From positions 1-15,045 of the forward strand of contig DASWMO010000271.1 in assembly GCA_036399715.1 (NCBI GenBank): 15,045 nucleotides of DNA. Reading direction: 5' to 3'. Origin of the DNA: DASVSE01 sp036399715. GTDB taxonomy: Bacteria > Bacteroidota > Rhodothermia > Rhodothermales > Rubricoccaceae. Below the pieces are notes generated by a model. That model saw nothing but the letters and a program-made list of their open reading frames with translations, was not told where the DNA came from and searched no databases. Made by a program: the position numbers and the translations under genes. Numbering within the stretch: position 1 is the first letter of the stretch; each line of letters starts with the position of its first letter. Shown piece by piece: positions 9,323 through 15,045 of this stretch.

Positions 9323-9926
9323 GCGTGCTGGCGTGCTCGAGAGGTGGATGGCGCACCACATCGCGGAGTTGATGGAGCGAGTCGAGCGTGCGGCGCTTGG
9401 ACCAGACCGGGATCAGATTGCCGCAGCGTGCCGGACTGCCATACTTGATGCCTGGTCTAAGCGCCACAGCTGGCCCTACGGGGCACCGCTCGAACGGGTC
9501 GCGGTTGCGCTCAGCGCGATCGCGGGTCCCCCAGACGATACGTGGGCAGAGAAGGACCGTCCGGAGCCGGACGAGTGGTTTGCGCTGCTCAGTCGGTTAG
9601 AAACCTTCGACTACGAAGAGCGCAGAATCGTATTGGATGTTGGGGTCGCGTCGATGGACCTTGAGGCGGATCGGGCCGACGTCGACGCAGCTGGAGATGA
9701 ATTGGAGGACCGAGAGCGAGAGATGCTGGAGTTTTTCGAGGAGCGGAACGAGCAGATTAGGTCTGCCGACTTTGCGCTTGGAACGGTGCCTGCGGCAGGC
9801 TACTCCGACATGGAGCCAGATCAACGGGAGGCTGTCATTCGACTGGCGTTTGCGGTGACGGCGGAGCGCCGCGCGCACGCGATCGACCGCGCGCTCCGGC
9901 TGCTGTCAAACGAGGAACTGAAGTGA
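9174..9926 (+). CDS. uncharacterised small partner of the STAND protein, overlapping its 3' end
   Basis: Protein of 250 residues from the ATG at 9174. This start overlaps the end of the giant gene by 149 bp in another frame. Alternatives are GTG at 9303 (20-bp overlap) and ATG at 9348, which follows a GAGAGG run. The first ~40 residues are Ser/Thr-rich and look disordered. The rest is mostly helical and acidic, with a probable coiled-coil or long helix around ELEDREREMLEFFEERNEQ, and ends in an Arg-rich helix (AERRAHAIDRALRLL). I recognise no family or catalytic motif. It is co-directional and coupled to the STAND gene, so it is probably a dedicated partner: regulator, adaptor or antitoxin-like protein. 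Type 3 AVAST systems are described with a second small component, and this gene sits in an equivalent place, but I cannot show homology. Confidence 0.7.
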   Translation: MSGNATQKDQSVPTTAAGPDSTSSDETDTLSAASPRLALGREIVRSLSGERAGVLERWMAHHIAELMERVERAALGPDRDQIAAACRTAILDAWSKRHSWPYGAPLERVAVALSAIAGPPDDTWAEKDRPEPDEWFALLSRLETFDYEERRIVLDVGVASMDLEADRADVDAAGDELEDREREMLEFFEERNEQIRSADFALGTVPAAGYSDMEPDQREAVIRLAFAVTAERRAHAIDRALRLLSNEELK

Positions 9927-10144
9927 CCGCGTGCGACAGGTGGCGAATGAGTCCGCCTGACAAAATGGAGGTGGCGTCAGGCCCCAGTCGATCGCGTATT
10001 GGATCCCCCCTCTCCACGTCCGTACAGCCGTCGTCTGCACCTCGTTATCCGCGTCGGTGAGCAGGCGACTGAGGATGCGCTGCCTGACGAGCAGCTCGGC
10101 GGTCGGACCGTGCGGGTTCGTTCCGGCTACGCTGCGACGACCGG
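9927..10144. other. intergenic gap between convergent defence modules
   Basis: This is the non-coding space between the stop of the plus-strand partner gene and the stop of the minus-strand HNH gene. It contains a 7-bp inverted repeat (9955-9982) that could act as a weak transcription terminator. The plus-strand frame starting at 10057 is antisense to the HNH gene and is not coding-like. Confidence 0.5.
9955..9982. terminator. possible weak terminator hairpin
   Basis: GCCTGAC at 9955-9961 pairs exactly with GTCAGGC at 9976-9982 around a 14-base loop. It lies between two convergent genes, where a terminator is expected. There is no T-tract after it on the plus strand and the loop is long, so the call rests on position and symmetry only. 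Confidence 0.3.
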
Positions 10145-10939
10145 CTAGTCCGGGAACCGGCCATGGCAGACGTCCTCACAACGTGCGAGGCCGTCAAAGA
10201 GGACCGCCTCCCAGTGGTTTGGCCCGTTTCGCGCGGCAAGGGCACGGGCGTCCCGGAGAAGGTCAGCCCGAAATGCCTCCGAGCCCATTGTGCGGGATGC
10301 CTGTTTCCAGATCCTCCGGGTGCGCCCGATCTGCTGCGAGGCCTTACGGAGGTAGCGCGTGGCGAGCTCGAGAGTCTCGAAGTGACGCTGCATGTGCTCG
10401 GCACCCGGCCTGACGCCATACGATGGCACGATGGCGCCGTCCCGCACGGCGACGACGGCGTAGAGTGCATCCGGGATCGCGTCTCGGTACGGATGAAGGA
10501 TGAGGCGGCGGCCGGCGGCGTCGAGCACGCGCGTGCCCTTGTGGGCCGAGCCGTTACACGTGCCGCACGCCGGGACAAGGTTAGATGCACAGATGGCGTA
10601 GGTCGGGTGGTTCCCCTTAGGCAGGTAGTGGTCGAGCTGCTCGGCGTCCCCGATGCCACAGTAGGCGCATCGCGCTTCGACGTTTACGAGGTCACTAAAG
10701 AGGCGCGCGCCCACGGAAGACCGGTCCTCTTCATAGCAAAACCGAAGCGCCTCGGCGAGCGGCAGCGACGCCGAGTCGGGTGGGAGCGTGGCGAGGTCGC
10801 CCGCGCGATAGTCGCTGTAGGCCGCGATGATCGTGCCTCTGGCACTCTCCAGCGTCAGCCGGCGGGCGCCCCGGCGGCGGGCGACGAAGGCGTCGTGCCA
10901 AGCCTCGTCCGAATCCTGATGTGGAGCGCGCGCGATCAC
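10145..10939 (-). CDS. ptuB: HNH endonuclease, PtuB-like component of a Septu-type system
   Basis: 264-residue protein starting with GTG at 10939, directly after the TAG of the upstream ATPase gene, so the two are surely one transcript and probably translationally coupled. Residues 91-134 hold a complete HNH fold with a zinc site: CAYCG (C91, C94), LDHYLPKG (D103, general base H104), ASNLVPAC (N120), and CGTCN (C125, C128), followed by HKG (133-135). The N-terminal 90 residues are helical and the C-terminal 80 form a second helical region rich in Arg. By family it is a metal-dependent DNA nuclease held by and controlled through the PtuA ATPase. HNH proteins of this type also occur with retron Ec78-like systems, but no reverse transcriptase is present in the window. 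Confidence 0.85.
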   Translation of the reverse strand: MIARAPHQDSDEAWHDAFVARRRGARRLTLESARGTIIAAYSDYRAGDLATLPPDSASLPLAEALRFCYEEDRSSVGARLFSDLVNVEARCAYCGIGDAEQLDHYLPKGNHPTYAICASNLVPACGTCNGSAHKGTRVLDAAGRRLILHPYRDAIPDALYAVVAVRDGAIVPSYGVRPGAEHMQRHFETLELATRYLRKASQQIGRTRRIWKQASRTMGSEAFRADLLRDARALAARNGPNHWEAVLFDGLARCEDVCHGRFPD

Positions 10940-12466
10940 CTATCGTCCGAGCGAGAGCCCGACGAAGAACGACCGCGCAGGGTAGCTCATGGGATAGCCG
11001 AGGAGGATCTCGACCTCATCCAGTGACCGTCCCTGCTGGTGCCAAGTGCGCAAGGTATCGTAGAAGCTGGCGTCGTCGGTGTTGAGGCCGAACACCTCCT
11101 CGGTGATGCGCCCGAGGTCTTCGCCAAATGTCTCGATCTTCGGGCGCCGCACGATGGGCACGTTGCCGATGCGACTGAACACCTGGACGTAGCGCGCTGG
11201 CGTCTCTTGGGCGATGACCGGCGAGTGCGTGGCAACGACGGCGTAGGAGTCGAGGCCGTCAAGGACCTCGCGGAGGCCATGAAGAAAGGCCGCCACAAGC
11301 GGCGGGTGGAGGTGGTTTTCCGGCTCGTCGACGAGGACCAGCGACTGATGGTCGAGGCGCGCGACGAGTTCGGTGAGGATCGAGACGATGGAGCGCTGGC
11401 CCGACCCAAACGCGTCGTAGGACTCGGGGAGGTCTGCGGCAGACATAAGAGAGAAGGCCGGATCCCCCAGAACGGGACTCAGCACGCGCGCGAGGAGCGC
11501 CCCGCGATCTCGTTCGAGCACGAGATCGCGGGCGAGGGCGAACTGATCGCGAAGCTGCTCAAACGACCTGAAGAGCCCCTTGCTCGTGCGGATGCCGAGG
11601 TAGACGTAGCCCCCTTGCTGGGCGACAGCGTCGCTGTCCGCGATCGACCACGGCTCGACCGGCTCGTCGTCCTGCTCCACCATCGGGATCGCGAAGGCAT
11701 CGAACGCACTGTAGGAGACAGCCGCGACTTTCGCGAACGGCCGTCGCCGGGGCGAGATCGACCCGTGCGTCTCGACGTGACGGCGTGGGTCGCTGGGGAC
11801 GCCGCTCTGGACGACGGCGAGGTTGGCCATCATGCGCGTCTTCCCCGTCCCGTTGCGTCCGACGAGGACGTTGATTCGGTGCGGGAGCGCGCCGTTCGGA
11901 GCGAAGTCGAACGTCAGGTTGTGCGGGTCTTCGGCGCCGTCGACCCGGGAGTGGAAGTCGAAGCTGAACGCCTCGTCGCTGGGGGGCGTGCGGTTTGGAT
12001 CGCCGGCCAGGATGGGGAAGAGCGTGGGTGCAACCTTTAGAGCCCTCTCGGCGCCAGTGTCGCGCAGGAGCGAGGTCGTGAAGGCATCCTGTTGCTCGAA
12101 GCGAGGCCGCCGCTCGGGGTCGACCGCGAGATCCCGGAGCCCCGCCAGGACAGCCTCGGCGCGGGCCGGCCCCAGAGACAGCACGTGCTGGTAGTAGTCC
12201 AGCGTTTGCCCGAGCGAGCCGTAGTCGTCTCCTAGGCGGTCGAACTCGTCCGGGACAGGGACTGGCTCCATGTCCCCTTTGAGTCCAAGCCGCATGATCT
12301 TGACGTCGCCGAGCGTTTGGAGCTTCGAGCTTTCCGAATCAGCAAGAAGGGCCCTGAACTGCGTGACGAAGCCGTAGTCGTTCCACCGATCGCGTTGGAG
12401 CACGATGCACGGCGTCTCCGCGTGAGGCGGGAGTGGCCCGCGTTGCTCGACGACGTAGAAGCGCAC
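10940..12466 (-). CDS. ptuA: ABC/OLD-type AAA ATPase, PtuA-like component of a Septu-type system
   Basis: 508-residue ATPase from a GTG at 12466 (MRFYVVEQRG). Translation could begin further upstream, since the frame stays open to about 12545, but no better start is evident. Motifs in order: Walker A GRNGTGKT (203-210), an ABC-signature-like FGSGQRS (353-359), Walker B LVLVDEPENHLHP (376-388, with D380 and E381), and the H-loop ATHSP (412-416, H414). This is the SMC/OLD-like head found in PtuA and RecF-type ATPases, with only a short insert instead of a long coiled coil. The first ~165 residues are an N-terminal extension I do not recognise. With the abutting HNH gene it forms a two-gene Septu-like anti-phage unit. 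In studied systems the ATPase assembles with PtuB and, via nucleotide state, gates DNA cleavage. Other ATPase-HNH pairs remain possible. Confidence 0.83.
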   Translation of the reverse strand: MRFYVVEQRGPLPPHAETPCIVLQRDRWNDYGFVTQFRALLADSESSKLQTLGDVKIMRLGLKGDMEPVPVPDEFDRLGDDYGSLGQTLDYYQHVLSLGPARAEAVLAGLRDLAVDPERRPRFEQQDAFTTSLLRDTGAERALKVAPTLFPILAGDPNRTPPSDEAFSFDFHSRVDGAEDPHNLTFDFAPNGALPHRINVLVGRNGTGKTRMMANLAVVQSGVPSDPRRHVETHGSISPRRRPFAKVAAVSYSAFDAFAIPMVEQDDEPVEPWSIADSDAVAQQGGYVYLGIRTSKGLFRSFEQLRDQFALARDLVLERDRGALLARVLSPVLGDPAFSLMSAADLPESYDAFGSGQRSIVSILTELVARLDHQSLVLVDEPENHLHPPLVAAFLHGLREVLDGLDSYAVVATHSPVIAQETPARYVQVFSRIGNVPIVRRPKIETFGEDLGRITEEVFGLNTDDASFYDTLRTWHQQGRSLDEVEILLGYPMSYPARSFFVGLSLGR

Positions 12467-12867
12467 AGGCGTGAGGGGTGGGCGACAGATTGGACGGCGG
12501 ACCTCAGGAAGATCGTCCGCGCAGGGCTGGTAAACTTCGACTCAGGGCAGTGCGGTGCAGCAGAGCAGGCGGAGCGGGATTCACTTCAGTGGTGCCGGAT
12601 CACATTCTTGGACCACGTGGCCGGGCAAACGCGTGTAGTGTGAGTGCCCACAAGTGCGCTCCGTACGCGCGATTAGGAGCCTCCTCAGACTACTCCCGTG
12701 AAGCTTGCCGCGCCGCTCTCCGACTGAGTACCGGGCGGCCGTGTCATTCCTTGGCGTAATGACTATCGGTCGACCCATGATGAGCGACTGGGGGGACTGG
12801 CACGCGCACCATCGCTCACGCCTGCCACCGCTTCTTTCGCGGCTGCTTGGACTGATACGTCACACTT

Positions 12868-12907
12868 CGCTACCTCGCTACCTCGCTACCTCGCTACCTC
12901 GCTACCT
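12868..12907. repeat. five perfect tandem copies of an 8-bp unit (CGCTACCT)
   Basis: The unit CGCTACCT is repeated five times without change, followed by a decayed tail (TGGTACTTTGCTA). Each unit carries a TACCT word, the same half-site found in the palindromes inside the downstream replication gene (TACCT-C/G-AGGTA). That makes these repeats candidate binding sites for the initiator. However, an 8-bp period is shorter than a helical turn and unlike usual 17-22 bp iterons, so simple slippage expansion is an equal explanation. Confidence 0.85.
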
Positions 12908-13102
12908 TGGTACTTTGCTAACAGACTCGACTGGACGCCAGACCGCGTCAGGGTCCTTCGCGTGCGCACAGGCCTTACTTCGCCGAGACGACCCGCTACC
13001 GTTGCAGGAACCGCATCTCTAGGCTTGAGCACGGCGTCGGGAAGCACGGCACCCCGAACTGCACGACTGTTCGGCTAGGTGGACCGCTTGGGTGTCATCC
13101 CC

Positions 13103-13134
13103 CGCTGGCATCGTCGATGCGGGCGACGCCAGCG
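13103..13134. repeat. GC-rich inverted repeat upstream of the replication gene
   Basis: CGCTGGC (13103-13109) pairs with GCCAGCG (13128-13134). Inside, GTCG pairs with CGAC, leaving a three-base bulge (ATC) on one side. The structure would lie in the 5' region of the replication transcript, about 70 bases before its ATG. It could control initiator expression, or may simply be chance symmetry in GC-rich DNA. Confidence 0.4.
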
Positions 13135-13204
13135 ACCGGGCCCACCGAGTAGCGCACGCAGGGCCTCCACCGTATTCTCACCACCGAGGCCTCCCCCTGC
13201 TCCG

Positions 13205-13795
13205 ATGAGCCGCCCGATCGATATCCTCTCCGCCGAGCCGTTCACGCGGTTGTCGCGACGGTTCCTCAAGATGGTCGCGAAGGGCGAGCTCACTCCCGGC
13301 GACCTGCTAGTGTTGCTCGTCGTCGCCGATAAGACCGTGAGCTGGAAGCGCCTCTGGCAGGAGTTGTCGTACACCGACCTCGAGACCGCTACCGGCATGT
13401 CTCGCAAGGGCCTCACGGCCATCGTCACGCGCCTCACCGACGCGGACCTGATCGTGCGCAAGGCGAAAGGCCGCAGCTTCGAGTACGCGCTCGTTCCGGC
13501 CGGATGGACCGGGGACCAAGTGCTCGCCTCCAGCACAGCCGAAGATGTGAACAACCCGGTCGTGGTGGTTACCTCAGGTAACAGACATCGTCTACCTGAG
13601 GTAGACGATCGGGCCGATCGCTCTATGTATTTTCCTAAGAAGACTCTCAAGAACGGGCGGCGTCCTGTGGACGAGGGGATGAAAGGCAAGGCAGAGCCGA
13701 CATGCGCGCTGTGTCGTGGCGAGGGGTGGGTCGTCACCATCGCGGCTGATGGCTTCACCGAGTCGGTATCACGCTGCCTCTGCACGAACGCATGA
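13205..13795 (+). CDS. replication initiator-like protein with phage-O-type winged helix and C-terminal Cys motif
   Basis: 196 residues from the ATG at 13205. The frame is open upstream to a GTG at 13079, but that extension is Arg/Pro-rich filler and is rejected. Residues 13-97 resemble the N-terminal DNA-binding domain of phage replication protein O and related plasmid initiators: FTRLSRRFLKMVAKGELTPG, then DLLVLLVVADKTVSWKRLW, a recognition-helix region TDLETATGMSRKGLTAIVTRL, and a wing ending in GRSFEYALVP. A flexible linker follows (about 100-160). The C-terminus has CALC (C167, C170) and CLC (C191, C193) around GEGWVV, a likely zinc site of a kind seen in helicase-loading proteins. Inferred role: bind the replicon origin and recruit the helicase. 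The linker-coding DNA contains clustered palindromes and then AT-rich DNA, as in lambda O, whose origin lies inside its gene. No clear ribosome site is seen. Confidence 0.68.
   Translation: MSRPIDILSAEPFTRLSRRFLKMVAKGELTPGDLLVLLVVADKTVSWKRLWQELSYTDLETATGMSRKGLTAIVTRLTDADLIVRKAKGRSFEYALVPAGWTGDQVLASSTAEDVNNPVVVVTSGNRHRLPEVDDRADRSMYFPKKTLKNGRRPVDEGMKGKAEPTCALCRGEGWVVTIAADGFTESVSRCLCTNA
13568..13653. other. candidate replication origin inside the initiator gene: three palindromes plus AT-rich stretch
   Basis: Three perfect odd-centred palindromes lie side by side: 15 bp at 13568-13582 (GTTACCTCAGGTAAC), 23 bp at 13587-13609, and 15 bp at 13606-13620 (CGATCGGGCCGATCG). The first two share the core TACCT-C/G-AGGTA, and their centres are 23 bp apart, about two helical turns. 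Directly after them, 13621-13653 is about two-thirds A+T, unlike the surrounding GC-rich DNA, as expected for an unwinding element. The arrangement parallels the lambda origin within gene O. This is inference from layout; the palindromes could instead serve autoregulation. Confidence 0.45.
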
Positions 13796-13811
13796 TGGTG
13801 CCCAGCGGCTC

Positions 13812-13988
13812 ATGACTCGAGCTGGTGCTCGTCTTCGTGGTTGTCATGGCCATCGGTGGGCTCGTCGTGCTCGGGGTCGTGATGCTTGCTTTCCGCAAGA
13901 AGGCCTCCTAGACGCTTTCTGGATCTCGGTTGCGGGAGCGTTCGGCCTCGTCGTCCTGAACACGGTTTGGAACATGCTCAAGGGATGA
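13812..13988 (+). CDS. small frame with C-terminal membrane segment; possible frameshifted second half
   Basis: 58 residues from ATG 13812. The first ~30 residues (Arg/Gly/His-rich, poor third-position GC) look like a shadow of the membrane peptide in the other frame. The last ~27 (LLDAFWISVAGAFGLVVLNT, then a short amphipathic tail) form a convincing membrane segment with coding-like third positions. That part has no start codon of its own before its only internal ATG, close to the stop. A -1 shift near the end of the first peptide would join both spans into one hairpin protein of about 55 residues. A real frameshift, a sequencing error, or non-coding DNA are all possible. Confidence 0.3.
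   Translation: MTRAGARLRGCHGHRWARRARGRDACFPQEGLLDAFWISVAGAFGLVVLNTVWNMLKG
13825..13911 (+). CDS. tiny single-pass membrane peptide (putative)
   Basis: A 28-residue frame from GTG 13825 to TAG 13909-13911. It is one hydrophobic stretch (LVFVVVMAIGGLVVLGVVML) followed by FRKKAS, a textbook membrane span with a positive cytoplasmic tail. Third codon positions are strongly GC-rich, as in the real genes nearby, which supports coding. The start is uncertain: an in-frame stop at 13813-13815 limits it, and CTG 13822 or ATG 13846 are alternatives. It begins 29 bp after the replication gene and may be co-transcribed. Function is unknown. It may be the first half of a two-span protein whose second half lies in the next frame (to 13988). 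Confidence 0.4.
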   Translation: MLVFVVVMAIGGLVVLGVVMLAFRKKAS

Positions 13989-14001
13989 GGCTGAGAGCCT
14001 C
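13987..14001. terminator. short hairpin after the small membrane frames
   Basis: GAGGCT (13987-13992) and AGCCTC (13996-14001) are perfect complements around a three-base loop, starting within the stop codon of the small plus-strand frame. There is no T-run after it. Together with the hairpin at 14021-14042 it lies between convergent transcription units, which is the main argument for a terminator role. Confidence 0.35.
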
Positions 14002-14020
14002 TGTAACGCACGTCCTCCAC

Positions 14021-14042
14021 TACCCGTACTCGGAGTCGGGTA
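14021..14042. terminator. hairpin between convergent units, possible bidirectional terminator
   Basis: TACCCG-T-ACT pairs with AGT-CGGGTA with one bulged base. The stem lies about 60 bases beyond the stop of the minus-strand RHH gene and about 33 bases beyond the stop of the plus-strand small frame. It lacks a strong T-tract on either side, so it is a modest candidate for a bidirectional terminator. Confidence 0.35.
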
Positions 14043-14069
14043 TTGTGCTCGCGCGTAACCACGGGCCTG

Positions 14070-14083
14070 CTAGAGGCCTCTAG
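14070..14083. repeat. 14-bp perfect palindrome CTAGAGGCCTCTAG
   Basis: An exact 14-bp palindrome lies 17 bases beyond the stop of the RHH gene. It could be part of a transcript-end structure for the partition operon or a binding site for the RHH protein. No further copies were noticed in the window. Confidence 0.5.
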
Positions 14084-14099
14084 TGAGACGCTAGCTTCT

Positions 14100-14348
14100 C
14101 TACGCCTTCTGGATCCGCAGGTGCTCGTCGAGGATACGTGCGATGTAGTCCTGCTGGCTTTCGTCGGTCGATGCCACGGCGAGCTTGAGCCTGCGGTACA
14201 ACGGCAGCGGCAACCGGACCGAGATCTGCTTCGTGGGCCGTGCGACCGGGGCTGGAGACGTCTCTACCTCGGTGGTCGTCGGGATAAACGAGAGCGGATC
14301 GTTCGCGTCGAGCGGGTTCTTCCCGATCGTGGGCTTCTTGGTAGCCAT
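14100..14348 (-). CDS. ribbon-helix-helix protein, probable partition partner of ParA
   Basis: 82-residue protein starting at ATG 14348, only 5 bp after the ParA stop. The first ~38 residues are Pro/Thr-rich and probably flexible. Residues 40-80 match a ribbon-helix-helix fold: a strand KQISVRLP, helix LYRRLKLAVAST, turn, and helix QDYIARILDEHLRI. A disordered N-terminal tail plus an RHH DNA-binding domain, encoded just downstream of a ParA, is the layout of ParG-like centromere-binding proteins. By analogy, the RHH dimer binds the centromere and represses the operon, and the tail stimulates ParA ATPase. A CopG-like copy-number repressor is the alternative. Confidence 0.78.
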   Translation of the reverse strand: MATKKPTIGKNPLDANDPLSFIPTTTEVETSPAPVARPTKQISVRLPLPLYRRLKLAVASTDESQQDYIARILDEHLRIQKA

Positions 14349-14353
14349 GGCGG

Positions 14354-15045
14354 TCAGCGCTTGCGCTTCTTGGTGAACGTGGCGGTGATCTCCTCGGCGG
14401 CAGCGTAGTAGTCCTCGGCCGAGCTCGAACGCGGCGCGTAGTCGAAGACGGGCTGCGCGTGCGAATAGCTCTCAGCGATCGCGATGTTCTCGCGGATGTA
14501 GGTCTTGAGGCAGTTGCGGCCGAACCGCGACTGGAGCGCCTTCTGGACCTCGCGGCTGTGGTTCGTGCGGGCATCCACGCGGCACGCGAGCACCTTCGGA
14601 CCAGCCAGCTTCGGGTTGAGGCCCTCCTGCACCTTGCCGACAGTCTGCTGGAGCTGCGCGAGACCGGCGAGGCTCATCACGTGCGCCGCGACGGGCACCA
14701 GCAGCGAGTCGGCGGCGGCGAGCGCGTTCACGGTCAGGATGCCGAGTCCAGGCGCTGTGTCGAGGATGACGAAGTCGTAGGCATCCGAGGGCAGCTGCCC
14801 GATCGCCTTGCGGATCATGATCTGCGGAACGACCTCGTCGCGGATGACCTGGTCGATGCCGTGCATCCACTGGCTCGACGGCGCGATGTGCAGGCTGCTC
14901 CACGCCGTCTCCTCGACGACGTCGACGAAGGGCTTCTCCCCGCCCGAGCCAAACCACTCGTAGAGCGACCGGCCTCCTTCGACGCCGAGCCACGTCGAGG
15001 CGTTGGCCTGAGGGTCTAGATCCATAATGAGCACGCGCTGCCCTT
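14354..15045 (-). CDS. parA: ParA-family partition ATPase, N-terminus cut by the window edge
   Basis: About 230 C-terminal residues are present. The frame stays open to the window edge through GQRVLIMDLDPQANASTWLG, so the start and the Walker A loop (usually KGGVGKT, ~30 residues earlier) lie beyond 15045; a GTG at 15034 is not the true start. Visible ParA/MinD features: DLDPQAN (Walker A'), FVILDTAPGLGILTVNALAAAD (Walker B and switch), VPVAAHVMSLAGLAQL, a VDARTNHSREVQKAL segment at the position of the usual D-R-T-x-x-S motif, and the ENIAIAESYSHAQPVFDYAP end motif. Such ATPases bind DNA non-specifically in the ATP state and segregate plasmids together with a centromere-binding partner, here the RHH gene 5 bp downstream. 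The pair is the strongest evidence that this replicon is a plasmid. Chromosomal ParA homologues exist, but usually with a ParB. Confidence 0.92.
   Translation of the reverse strand, partial: GQRVLIMDLDPQANASTWLGVEGGRSLYEWFGSGGEKPFVDVVEETAWSSLHIAPSSQWMHGIDQVIRDEVVPQIMIRKAIGQLPSDAYDFVILDTAPGLGILTVNALAAADSLLVPVAAHVMSLAGLAQLQQTVGKVQEGLNPKLAGPKVLACRVDARTNHSREVQKALQSRFGRNCLKTYIRENIAIAESYSHAQPVFDYAPRSSSAEDYYAAAEEITATFTKKRKR

Larger units (their letters stand above)
12467..13204. other. 738-bp non-coding stretch between ptuA and the replication gene
   Basis: The genes on either side are divergent, so promoters for both should lie here, but I cannot place one securely. The stretch contains a tandem 8-bp repeat (12868-12907), an 11-bp palindrome AGGAGCCTCCT near 12675, and a GC-rich inverted repeat at 13103-13134. 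The frames that cross it are rich in Arg, Pro and Ser, run through the tandem repeat, or are antisense, and I do not accept them as genes. It could contain replication-control sequences for the neighbouring initiator. Confidence 0.5.

Noticed and set aside
10163..11026. 287-residue open frame on the plus strand
   Set aside because: It is antisense to the HNH gene, which carries an intact zinc-HNH motif, and has no coherent protein features.
11039..12040. 333-residue open frame on the plus strand
   Set aside because: It is antisense to the ATPase gene, whose Walker A, signature, Walker B and H-loop are all in place. The plus frame shows no recognisable motif.
10145..12466. Retron with PtuAB-like effectors
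   Set aside because: There is no reverse transcriptase gene and I see no msr-msd-like structured region in the window.
12868..12907. Possible CRISPR-like repeat cluster
   Set aside because: The units are 8 bp and directly adjacent, without spacers, and there are no cas genes.
12705..13022. 105-residue plus-strand frame across the tandem repeat
   Set aside because: Part of it is just the translated 8-bp repeat (repeated LPRYLATS-type words), with no start signal or domain.
13079..13204. 42-residue N-terminal extension of the replication protein
   Set aside because: It is Arg/Pro-rich, passes through a GC-rich inverted repeat and lacks structure. The ATG at 13205 begins a normal initiator N-terminus.
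13075..13785. 236-residue open frame on the minus strand
   Set aside because: It is the shadow of the replication gene, which has a convincing winged helix and Cys pairs. The antisense product is Ser/Arg-rich without motifs.

Overview
The window is GC-rich bacterial DNA from a replicon that carries its own replication and partition genes, most likely a plasmid or plasmid-like element. The right end holds a phage-O-like replication initiator and, on the opposite strand, a ParA ATPase followed by a ribbon-helix-helix protein. The host cannot be fixed from the sequence. Strong GC bias at third codon positions, weak or absent Shine-Dalgarno sites and GTG starts would suit several GC-rich lineages, including Rhodothermota, but this is only a guess. 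No rRNA, tRNA or CRISPR array is visible.

Layout. (1) 1-216: non-coding leader with a strong inverted repeat at 165-193 shaped like a tyrosine-recombinase core site. (2) 271-9926, plus strand: four tightly packed genes. They encode a HEPN-type protein, a complete tyrosine recombinase (8-bp overlap with the HEPN gene), a 2164-residue protein with a Cap4/DUF4297-like nuclease domain, a STAND NTPase and a long helical-repeat region (Avs/AVAST-like), and a roughly 250-residue partner whose frame overlaps the end of the giant gene. (3) 10145-12466, minus strand: an abutting pair encoding an ABC/OLD-type ATPase and an HNH nuclease, i.e. a Septu-like PtuA-PtuB system. (4) 12467-13204: non-coding, with five tandem 8-bp units. 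(5) 13205-13795, plus strand: a winged-helix replication initiator. Its own gene contains three clustered perfect palindromes followed by an AT-rich stretch, a plausible internal origin. (6) 13812-13988: tiny membrane-segment reading frames in two frames. (7) 14100-15045, minus strand: the RHH protein and a ParA cut by the window edge.

How it fits together. The replicon carries two convergent defence modules. In the first, the STAND protein would be the sensor and the nuclease the effector, by analogy with Avs proteins that recognise phage structural proteins. The HEPN protein could add RNA cleavage. The recombinase inside the operon is the unusual part: it may be a mobility gene for the module or may act on the inverted repeat just upstream. 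The second module would give ATPase-controlled DNA cleavage. Functions beyond family assignment are inference from sequence features.
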